This document shows, piece by piece, positions 1 through 4,320 of a stretch of 5,745 nt of DNA; position 1 is the stretch's first letter, and every line of letters starts with the position of its first letter. The position numbers were made by a program, and so were the translations under genes. Under the pieces are notes generated by a model. That model saw only the letters and a list, made by a program, of their open reading frames with translations, searched no databases and was not told where the DNA came from. The DNA comes from Streptomyces sp. NRRL F-6131 (GTDB lineage: Bacteria > Actinomycetota > Actinomycetes > Streptomycetales > Streptomycetaceae), in contig JOHN01000127.1 in NCBI GenBank assembly GCA_000719695.1, forward strand, positions 1 to 5,745. The letters are read 5' to 3'.

Positions 1-23
1 GGGGGGTGGGGCGCGGGGTGGGG
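1..23 (+). other. G-quadruplex-like tract at the window edge
   Basis: Four runs of at least four G (1-6, 8-11, 15-18, 20-23) are separated by loops T, CGC and T. This fits the usual intramolecular G-quadruplex pattern very tightly. Such tracts are hard to amplify and sequence, so this may be why the sequence begins here. The rest of the stretch up to 267 is GC-rich and holds no coding region I can support; open frames there lack recognisable protein features. Confidence 0.5.
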
Positions 24-222
24 TGCACGGCCGTGCGCGGGGCACGGCGCCGCCCGGGGCGGGCGGACTCCGTTGCCGCGGCGCGGACGTCCCCACCGCA
101 CCCTATCCGCCGGGCCGGGCCGTGCCCGAGTCGCTCCGCCGCACCGTCGCGCCGCCCCTGAACTGCACGGATGCCTCCACTGCCGGGCAGCACCCCGGCC
201 GGAGCGGCCCCGAGGGGTGGCC

Positions 223-228
223 TATGCT
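223..228 (+). promoter_or_regulatory. Possible -10 box for the GNAT gene
   Basis: TATGCT fits the actinobacterial TAnnnT -10 pattern and would start transcription near 235, giving a leader of roughly 33 nt before the TTG start at 268. No convincing -35 hexamer lies 16-19 bp upstream, so the call rests on one short motif in an otherwise GC-rich stretch. Confidence 0.3.
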
Positions 229-255
229 CCTGTGCCGTAGGAGTGATCACCGCGG

Positions 256-261
256 GGGGAG
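256..261 (+). promoter_or_regulatory. Ribosome binding site fixing the TTG start of the GNAT gene
   Basis: GGGGAG, within a longer run of G, ends 6 nt before the TTG at 268. It supports that rare start codon: the GNAT fold needs the beta strand encoded directly after it (MTYRIERIG), and no better in-frame start with a Shine-Dalgarno sequence is present. Confidence 0.65.
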
Positions 262-267
262 ACGGCC

Positions 268-837
268 TTGACGTACCGGATCGAGCGGATCGGCCTGACG
301 GACTGGGAGCGCCTGCGGGAGGTGCGCCTCGCCCAGCTGCTGGACACGCCGATGGCCTTCCTGGAGACCTACGAGACCGCGCTCGCGCACGGTGACGAGG
401 AGTGGCACTCCCGGGTCCGCCGGGTGAACGAGCCGGGCAGCATCGGCCTGGTCGCCGTCGCCGGAGCGAACGCCGAGAACGGGGCGGGTGCCGGGGCCGG
501 GGCCGGGGTCGACACCGGGGCCGAGGCCGACGCGGGTGCGTGGGTCGGGACGATGATCGGCTTCACGCCCGAGCCCGGTACGGCCGTGCTGGTCGGCGTC
601 TGGGTGCACCCCGAGCACCGCGGCCGCGACCGCGGGGTGACGGACACCCTGCTGGACGCGATCATCACCTGGGCCCGGGAGACGGGCGCGGGGCGCCTGC
701 TGCTCTCGGTGCACGAGGAGAACACCCGCGCCGCCGCCTTCTACCGCCGCCGCGGCTTCGACTTCACCGGTGGCACCAAGCCCTACTCGCTCGACCCGAC
801 CGCCCGTGAACTGGAGATGTCCCTCCCGCTGGTCTGA
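268..837 (+). CDS. GNAT family N-acetyltransferase
   Basis: A 189-residue cytoplasmic GNAT enzyme, expected to transfer an acetyl group from acetyl-CoA to an amine; the substrate cannot be told from sequence. The N-terminal strand and helices (residues 3-50, including TPMAFLETYE) match the substrate-side half of the fold. Strand 4 and motif A follow (VGVWVHPEHRGRDRGVT, 109-125), with the acetyl-CoA loop R120-x-x-G123-x-T125. The last loop position is Thr where Gly or Ala is usual. Motif B has Asn152 and AAAFYRRRGF (155-164), with Tyr159 at the usual general-acid position. Between strands 3 and 4 lies a low-complexity Gly/Ala/Asp/Glu insert (about residues 67-91), probably a surface loop. The start is TTG with a good ribosome binding site. 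The gene stands alone on the plus strand and converges on the propeller gene across 30 bp, where I see no clear terminator. Confidence 0.9.
   Translation: MTYRIERIGLTDWERLREVRLAQLLDTPMAFLETYETALAHGDEEWHSRVRRVNEPGSIGLVAVAGANAENGAGAGAGAGVDTGAEADAGAWVGTMIGFTPEPGTAVLVGVWVHPEHRGRDRGVTDTLLDAIITWARETGAGRLLLSVHEENTRAAAFYRRRGFDFTGGTKPYSLDPTARELEMSLPLV
481..510 (+). repeat. GGGGCC-type hexanucleotide repeat inside the GNAT gene
   Basis: Five imperfect hexamers in a row (GGGGCG, GGTGCC, GGGGCC, GGGGCC, GGGGTC) encode alternating Gly-Ala at residues 72-81. The unit is two codons long, so gain or loss of copies would keep the frame and only change loop length. The coding strand here is also rich in G runs. 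Confidence 0.75.
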
Positions 838-867
838 CCCCGCCGCACGACGCCCGCCGGAGCCCCG

Positions 868-1890
868 TCAGGCCACCGCCCAGCGGTCGAGCGTGCGACG
901 CGCGTCGTCGTAGGTCAGCCACGTCCCGTCCCCGAGCGGGCGTGCGTAACCGTCGACCGGCCCGCCGGGGTAGCGGACCGGCCCGCGTATCCGCAGGGTG
1001 TGGGCGTCGAGCAGCCAGTGGCGCGGCTGCTCCGGGTCGTCGTCGGGCGCGCAGTCCACCGTCGAGGCGATGACCGTGCCGGCGTCCACGAAGCCGCAGG
1101 CGTGGTCCCAGCAGAACTCGTCCTCGCCGTCGGCCGGTTCGGGCTCCCCCCTGGCGAGGACGGTGCCGTCCGGACCGTGCAGCTCCAGGTCCGCGCCGTA
1201 GTGCTCGACCGTCAGGAAGCCGGGGTGCCCGGCATGGACGTCGGCCAGGATGCGGTCCTGGCCGGCGTCGACGCCCAGGTCGACCAGCCGCTCGCCGTCC
1301 CGGCGCGCCCAGCGCAGCAGCACGCCGTCCTGGCCCATGCCGATGCAGAGGCCGACGTGCCGGCCGTCCGGGTGGGCGAGGTGGTGCGAACCGGCGGCCG
1401 CGCTGTCCGCCAGCGGCAGTCGCGCCAGCTCGCGCCCGTCCCCGGCGTCCAGGACGATCCACCACTCCGGCGGCCCGCCCCCGGCGGCGTCGGCCGGGAC
1501 GTGCGCCCAGACGAGCCGGCCGTCGTCCGACACCCGGCAGGATCCGTGCTCGAAGCCGTCGCCCCACGGCTCGTGCGGGTACTCCCAGCGCGTCGTCCCG
1601 TCCGCGCCCACGGCCCGCACCGCGCGCCGACCGGGGAACGCGGCGAACGCGCCGTCGGGGCTGACCGAGGGGACGCCGCCCTCCCCGGCGGGCCACGGGA
1701 GCGGGAAGACGGCGACCGGCGCGCGCCCGCCCGCGAACAGCCCGGCCAGCTCGTGGACCTCCAGTGACGCCCCGCCCGGCACCAGGGCGCGGCGGGAGCC
1801 GGCCCCGCGGCGCTCCAGCGCGAAGCCGTTGACCAGGACCCCGCCACCCGGCAGCACCACCGAGTCGCGCAGCTGTGCGGTGATCGACAT
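868..1890 (-). CDS. Beta-propeller-like protein of unknown function
   Basis: A 340-residue protein I cannot assign to a named family. It has no signal peptide or membrane segment, so it should be cytoplasmic. An S/x-x-DG-x-hydrophobic motif typical of propeller blades recurs: VSPDGAFAAF (76-85), VSDDGRLVWA (120-129), AHPDGRHVGL (172-181), a looser one near 221-230 (GHPGFLTVEH), FVDAGTVIAS (267-276) and PLGDGTWLTY (318-327). Spacing is 43-52 residues, one blade each, suggesting six or seven blades as in WD40-like or TolB-like folds. No catalytic motif is evident; a binding or scaffold role is a guess. The ATG at 1890 is chosen because a TAnnnT box (TACGGT) ends exactly 6 nt upstream, as in leaderless actinobacterial genes, and the protein begins naturally (MSITAQLRD). 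The frame stays open to an ATG at 1980, which would add 30 Ala/Val/Gly-rich residues; I think this less likely. It lies 100 bp downstream of the DUF3291 gene on the same strand. Confidence 0.8.
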   Translation of the reverse strand: MSITAQLRDSVVLPGGGVLVNGFALERRGAGSRRALVPGGASLEVHELAGLFAGGRAPVAVFPLPWPAGEGGVPSVSPDGAFAAFPGRRAVRAVGADGTTRWEYPHEPWGDGFEHGSCRVSDDGRLVWAHVPADAAGGGPPEWWIVLDAGDGRELARLPLADSAAAGSHHLAHPDGRHVGLCIGMGQDGVLLRWARRDGERLVDLGVDAGQDRILADVHAGHPGFLTVEHYGADLELHGPDGTVLARGEPEPADGEDEFCWDHACGFVDAGTVIASTVDCAPDDDPEQPRHWLLDAHTLRIRGPVRYPGGPVDGYARPLGDGTWLTYDDARRTLDRWAVA

Positions 1891-1896
1891 GGCCCG

Positions 1897-1902
1897 ACCG
1901 TA
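1897..1902 (-). promoter_or_regulatory. -10 box for leaderless transcription of the propeller gene
   Basis: On the minus strand TACGGT is followed by CGGGCC and then ATG, placing TAnnnT at -12 to -7 from the start codon. That is the spacing of leaderless actinobacterial promoters, so transcription would begin at or next to the A of ATG. TTGTCA lies upstream (1919-1914) but with only 11 bp between, too short for a paired -35. No strong Shine-Dalgarno sequence is present, which fits. Confidence 0.45.
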
Positions 1903-1990
1903 GCGGACGGCACTGACAACGCGGTCCGCGCCGACGACGAGGCCCGCACCGACGAAGCGGCCCGCAGCGTTCACCGTCACCGCCGCGCGC

Positions 1991-2503
1991 CTACGCGCGC
2001 ACTGCCGTCCCGTCAGCCGTCCCGTCAGCCGTCCCGGCAGCCACCGCCGGGCCGGCCTCGGCGGCGGTGTACGCGGACGCGAAGGTGAAGGCGCGCGGCG
2101 AGGGCCCGTTCGCCCGCAGGTCCGCCAGCCGCTCCAGTGCCTCCCCGACGCTCGGGCGGTGGCCGGCGGGGACCCACCAGAGCACCAGGTGCGCCTCGAC
2201 GTGCCGCTCGAACCACTCGCGCCGCCGCCGCATCACGTCCAGGTGCCCGCTGCGGTAGGCGAAGTCCCACAGGGCCTCCTGGCTCTCCCAGACCGACAGG
2301 TTGACGATGACGTGATCGCCCGCCGGGCGCAGGCCGGTGGCGTCGGCCGCGCCGTCCTCCATGAGTCGCCAGACGAAGCCGGGCGCGTGGTCGGCGGCGG
2401 CGTTGACGGGGTCGAGCAGTTCGACGAACGGCGCGATCCGCGGGTCGTCGAGCGGGTGCCGGAGCGTGGCGACGTTGAGCTGGGCGAGATGGGCTGAGGT
2501 CAT
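1991..2503 (-). CDS. DUF3291 domain protein
   Basis: A 170-residue cytoplasmic protein with the hallmarks of the DUF3291 family: HLAQLNVATL (5-14), DPVNAAADHAPGFVWRL (31-47), IVNLSVWES (66-74), YRSGH (83-87), RRREWF (93-98) and LVLWWVPAGHRPSVGEAL (106-123). The family is thought to share the dimeric alpha/beta-barrel fold of antibiotic-biosynthesis-monooxygenase-like proteins, but its reaction is not established and I assign none. The domain ends near residue 142; the last 28 residues are a low-complexity Ala/Gly/Thr/Asp tail encoded partly by a 12-bp tandem repeat, probably disordered. The ATG at 2503 is supported by the conserved MTxxHLAQLN opening and by GGGATGAGG just upstream. The gene follows the SufR-like regulator on the same strand after 47 bp that hold a palindrome and a TTGACA box, so control by that regulator is a reasonable inference. 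Confidence 0.9.
   Translation of the reverse strand: MTSAHLAQLNVATLRHPLDDPRIAPFVELLDPVNAAADHAPGFVWRLMEDGAADATGLRPAGDHVIVNLSVWESQEALWDFAYRSGHLDVMRRRREWFERHVEAHLVLWWVPAGHRPSVGEALERLADLRANGPSPRAFTFASAYTAAEAGPAVAAGTADGTADGTAVRA
2004..2039 (-). repeat. 12-bp tandem repeat, three copies, in the DUF3291 gene tail
   Basis: The plus-strand unit GCCGTCCCGTCA occurs at 2004-2015 and 2016-2027, with a third copy at 2028-2039 differing by one base (GCCGTCCCGGCA). On the coding strand it gives the repeating peptide Asp-Gly-Thr-Ala. The unit is a multiple of three, so copy-number change lengthens or shortens the C-terminal tail without a frameshift. Confidence 0.9.
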
Positions 2504-2508
2504 GCCTC

Positions 2509-2538
2509 ATCCCAGCACGGCCCGAATCTCTATGTCAA
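2509..2538 (-). promoter_or_regulatory. Possible promoter of the DUF3291 gene
   Basis: On the minus strand a perfect TTGACA -35 hexamer (2538-2533) is followed after 18 bp by TGGGAT (2514-2509), a weak -10 that matches T1, A5 and T6 of TATAAT. The predicted start would fall at or next to the ATG at 2503. The -35 is convincing in this GC-rich setting; the -10 is not, and the same bases contribute to the Shine-Dalgarno-like GGGATGAGG. Confidence 0.4.
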
Positions 2539-2547
2539 TGATCATTG
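2536..2547. promoter_or_regulatory. Perfect 12-bp palindrome, candidate operator
   Basis: CAATGATCATTG is its own reverse complement. It sits in a short AT-rich stretch between the stop of the SufR-like regulator (2551) and the start of the DUF3291 gene (2503), and shares three bases with the TTGACA hexamer on the minus strand. A dimeric winged-helix repressor bound there would block the -35 region. The adjacent regulator is the obvious candidate binder, but the sequence alone does not show which protein binds. I see no second copy near the regulator's own promoter. Confidence 0.55.
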
Positions 2548-2550
2548 TTT

Positions 2551-3234
2551 TTAGAAGTCGGGGCCACCGTTCTCGACCACCGCCACGCAGCACTCGTCCG
2601 GCCGGGCGTCCATCCGGGCGCGGACCGGGCCGTCCGTGCCGAGCAGGCCCTCCAGCAGCGCGAGGTTCATGCCGCAGACGAGCGGCGGGTACTGCTCGGC
2701 GACGGCGTGGAACGGGCAGTTGCGCATCCGGACGACCGCCCCGGACCCTGTTTCCCCGTCGTCCGAGGCCTCCTCCAGATGCGGCTCGTAGCCGCGCGCC
2801 GCCAGCACCTCCATCGCCTGCGCGAGGTCGCCGCAGGGTGCGCCCGAACCGCGCAGCGCCTCGCCCCGGCGGCGCGCGCCCGCGCACAGCTCGGCGTCCA
2901 GTCCGGCCGCTTCGGCGGCCCCGGCGAGCAGTTCGGCGGCGGTGCGGTAGTCGCGGGCGGGCAGCGACACCGACCGCTCGCCCCGCGCCCGCGTGTAGAC
3001 CTTGGCGGGCCGGCCCGCCCCCGGCCCCGACCGGCCGGTCAGCCGGCGGCTGCCGCTCTCCAGCAGCCCGGCCTCGGCGAGCTTGTCCAGGTGGTGCGCG
3101 GCGAGCGTGCGCGCCACCCCGGCCGCCTCGGCGGCCTCGTTGCGGCCGACCTCCCGGCCCTGCCCCACCACGTACTCGTACAGCCGGCGCCGCAGCGGAT
3201 CCTGCAGCACCGCGATCGCGTCGATGTCCTCCAT
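2551..3234 (-). CDS. COG2345/SufR-like winged-helix regulator with cysteine cluster
   Basis: A 227-residue DNA-binding regulator. The winged helix spans about residues 8-82: LQDPLRRRLYEYVV, then a helix-turn-helix (NEAAEAAGVARTLAAHHLDK, 32-51, and EAGLLES) and a wing ending in GAGRPAKVY (72-80), the signature of the COG2345 group, which is often labelled ArsR-like. The C-terminal half carries RNCPFH (171-176), VCGMN (186-190) and ECCVAV (214-219), giving Cys173-x13-Cys187-x27-Cys215-Cys216. In SufR relatives cysteines at comparable places hold an Fe-S cluster, so sensing of redox state, iron or nitric oxide is likely but inferred. No suf genes are in the window, so I do not call it SufR itself. 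The ATG at 3234 is chosen because TAGAAT ends 6 nt upstream (leaderless spacing) and the HTH begins soon after. Probable target: the palindrome just past its stop codon, ahead of the DUF3291 gene. Confidence 0.87.
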   Translation of the reverse strand: MEDIDAIAVLQDPLRRRLYEYVVGQGREVGRNEAAEAAGVARTLAAHHLDKLAEAGLLESGSRRLTGRSGPGAGRPAKVYTRARGERSVSLPARDYRTAAELLAGAAEAAGLDAELCAGARRRGEALRGSGAPCGDLAQAMEVLAARGYEPHLEEASDDGETGSGAVVRMRNCPFHAVAEQYPPLVCGMNLALLEGLLGTDGPVRARMDARPDECCVAVVENGGPDF

Positions 3235-3240
3235 CCGGCC

Positions 3241-3246
3241 ATTCTA
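3241..3246 (-). promoter_or_regulatory. -10 box for leaderless transcription of the regulator gene
   Basis: TAGAAT on the minus strand matches five of six bases of TATAAT. It is followed by GGCCGG and then the ATG, so it ends exactly 6 nt before the start codon. It lies in one of the few AT-rich islands of the window. No good -35 is seen at 16-19 bp; a second AT-rich patch (about 3263-3270) lies further upstream and could hold another promoter or an operator. Confidence 0.55.
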
Positions 3247-3280
3247 AGAACAACGCAGATCGGATATAGAGAGCCGGCCC

Positions 3281-3315
3281 ACCGGGACGCTCGCGACCGG
3301 GACGCTCGCGACCGG
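3281..3315. repeat. 15-bp tandem repeat in the intergenic gap
   Basis: ACCGG GACGCTCGCG is present twice in tandem (3281-3295, 3296-3310) and followed by a further ACCGG (3311-3315). It lies between the stop of the SRAP gene and the AT-rich promoter of the regulator. No stable terminator hairpin is obvious in it; its role, if any, is unknown. Confidence 0.85.
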
Positions 3316-3331
3316 ACCGCGCGCGCCCCGA

Positions 3332-4090
3332 TCAGGTGTAGTGGCCGCCGGTGACCTCCGGCAGCGGGTCCGCCACCGCCTCCAGCAGCTGGGGCCCGTC
3401 GTTGCGGACGCTGTTCACCGTGGTGGCGACCGGCCGCACCAGCAGCTCACCCGCCGGGGCGTGCAGCAGGTCCCGGACCTCGCCGGGGTCGGTGACGGAG
3501 GGGTCGAGCCAGGCGTCCAGGGTGTCGGCGGCCAGGGTGACGGGCATCCGGTCGTGGATCCGGCCCGCCGCGTCGGTCGCCTCGGTGGTCAGTACGGCGC
3601 AGGTGACCAGCCAGGCGTCCTCGTCCTCGGGTGCCGAGCGGTCGCGCCAGAACTCGTACAGCCCGGCCATCAGCAGCAGCCCGCCGTCCGGCCGGTGGAG
3701 GTAGTAGGGCTGCTTGTACCCCTTGCGCCCCTCGGCGGCGGGCACCGGCCGCCACTCGTAGTAGCCGTCCGCGGGGACCACGCACCGGCGCTCCTTGAAC
3801 GCCTTGCGGAAGGCCGGCTTCTCGGCCGCCGTCTCCACCCTCGCGTTGATCATCCGCGCGCCGGAGCCCGGGTCCTTCGACCAGGACGGCACCAAGCCCC
3901 AGCGCAGCGAACGCACTTGACGCGTCAGCTCCCCGGTCTCCCGGTCCACCCGCTCCAGCACGCTCGCCACCTCGTCGGTGGGCGCGACGTTCCACGACGG
4001 CGCGAGCGCCTCCGAGGCCGGCCCCAGCGAGGCGCGCAGCAGCTCGGCCAGATCGGGCGGGGTGGTGGTGGAGACGAATCGACCGCACAT
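3332..4090 (-). CDS. SRAP (YedK/HMCES-type) DNA-protein crosslink protein
   Basis: A 252-residue SOS-response-associated-peptidase family protein. Members bind abasic sites in single-stranded DNA and form a thiazolidine crosslink through the N-terminal cysteine, shielding the lesion; an autoproteolytic activity is also known. The key residues are all visible: MCGRF at the very start, giving Cys2 after Met removal; WNVAPT (33-38); WGLVPSW (64-70); Asn82 in MINARVET; Glu112 in DGYYEW; and His179 in IHDRMP. Length is close to other bacterial members. The frame is open further upstream, including an ATG three codons earlier, but only the ATG at 4090 puts the catalytic cysteine at position 2. No actinobacterial LexA box (GAAC-N4-GTTC) is seen upstream, so SOS control is not supported here. 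It is divergent from the FAD oxidoreductase gene and 97 bp ahead of the regulator gene on the same strand. Confidence 0.95.
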   Translation of the reverse strand: MCGRFVSTTTPPDLAELLRASLGPASEALAPSWNVAPTDEVASVLERVDRETGELTRQVRSLRWGLVPSWSKDPGSGARMINARVETAAEKPAFRKAFKERRCVVPADGYYEWRPVPAAEGRKGYKQPYYLHRPDGGLLLMAGLYEFWRDRSAPEDEDAWLVTCAVLTTEATDAAGRIHDRMPVTLAADTLDAWLDPSVTDPGEVRDLLHAPAGELLVRPVATTVNSVRNDGPQLLEAVADPLPEVTGGHYT

Positions 4091-4097
4091 GCACCCC

Positions 4098-4126
4098 ATC
4101 CTGCCCCGCCCGGCCCCACCCGTCAC
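4098..4126 (-). promoter_or_regulatory. Possible promoter of the SRAP gene
   Basis: On the minus strand GTGACG (4126-4121) and CAGGAT (4103-4098) are separated by 17 bp and resemble the streptomycete TTGACG / TAGGAT pair, each with one mismatch. The -10 ends 7 nt before the ATG at 4090, which would make the transcript nearly leaderless. GGATGGGG just upstream of the ATG could alternatively act as a ribosome binding site for a longer transcript. Confidence 0.35.
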
Positions 4127-4138
4127 GCACCCCGTCGC

Positions 4139-4152
4139 GCCGGGCGCCCGGC
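4139..4152. repeat. Perfect 14-bp GC palindrome in the divergent gap
   Basis: GCCGGGCGCCCGGC equals its reverse complement. It lies between the SRAP gene and the divergent FAD oxidoreductase gene, 48 bp from the SRAP start. It could be an operator, but GC-only palindromes arise easily at this base composition. Confidence 0.4.
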
Positions 4153-4284
4153 CCCGCCGCGCATCCCGTCGTGAGGGGCCCCGGCCGCCCCGCCGGGCAC
4201 CCCGGCGCGCCGAACTTCCCGACCCCGTCCGGCTCAAGGCCCGCATGCGGAGGGGCCGGTTCCGGAGTGAAGATCATCCAGCAG

Positions 4285-4290
4285 TATGAT
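4285..4290 (+). promoter_or_regulatory. -10 box of the FAD oxidoreductase gene
   Basis: TATGAT matches five of six bases of TATAAT and fits TAnnnT. The expected transcription start near 4297 leaves a leader of about 24 nt that includes the AAGGGG ribosome binding site. The best -35 (TTCCGG, 4260-4265) is weak and 19 bp away. Confidence 0.5.
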
Positions 4291-4309
4291 CGCTCCGCAA
4301 CACGACGCG

Positions 4310-4315
4310 AAGGGG
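4310..4315 (+). promoter_or_regulatory. Ribosome binding site fixing the GTG start of the FAD oxidoreductase
   Basis: AAGGGG ends 5 nt before the GTG at 4321. It decides between this start and in-frame ATG/GTG codons further upstream (from 4171), which lie ahead of the probable -10 box and would add about 50 residues unlike any Rossmann-fold N-terminus. Confidence 0.75.
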
Positions 4316-4320
4316 TGCCA

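Noticed and set aside
243..250. GTGATCAC palindrome just upstream of the GNAT gene
   Set aside because: Only 8 bp, without extended symmetry; expected by chance and not placed on a convincing promoter.
23..271. Small plus-strand open frame ahead of the GNAT gene
   Set aside because: The product is low-complexity Arg/Pro/Gly, no ribosome binding site precedes it, and it runs into the GNAT ribosome binding site and start.
838..867. Bidirectional terminator between the convergent GNAT and propeller genes
   Set aside because: The 30 bp contain no clear stem-loop or T tract.
1000..1767. Plus-strand open frame opposite the propeller gene
   Set aside because: It shows no protein-like motif, whereas the minus strand gives regular propeller-type repeats and a leaderless promoter.
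2337..3269. Plus-strand open frame crossing the DUF3291 start and the regulator
   Set aside because: The product is Arg/Pro/Ala-rich and spans an intergenic region; both minus-strand genes are recognisable families.
3341..4174. Plus-strand open frame opposite the SRAP gene
   Set aside because: The SRAP protein on the other strand has every catalytic residue; the plus-strand product is Arg/Gly/Val-rich noise.
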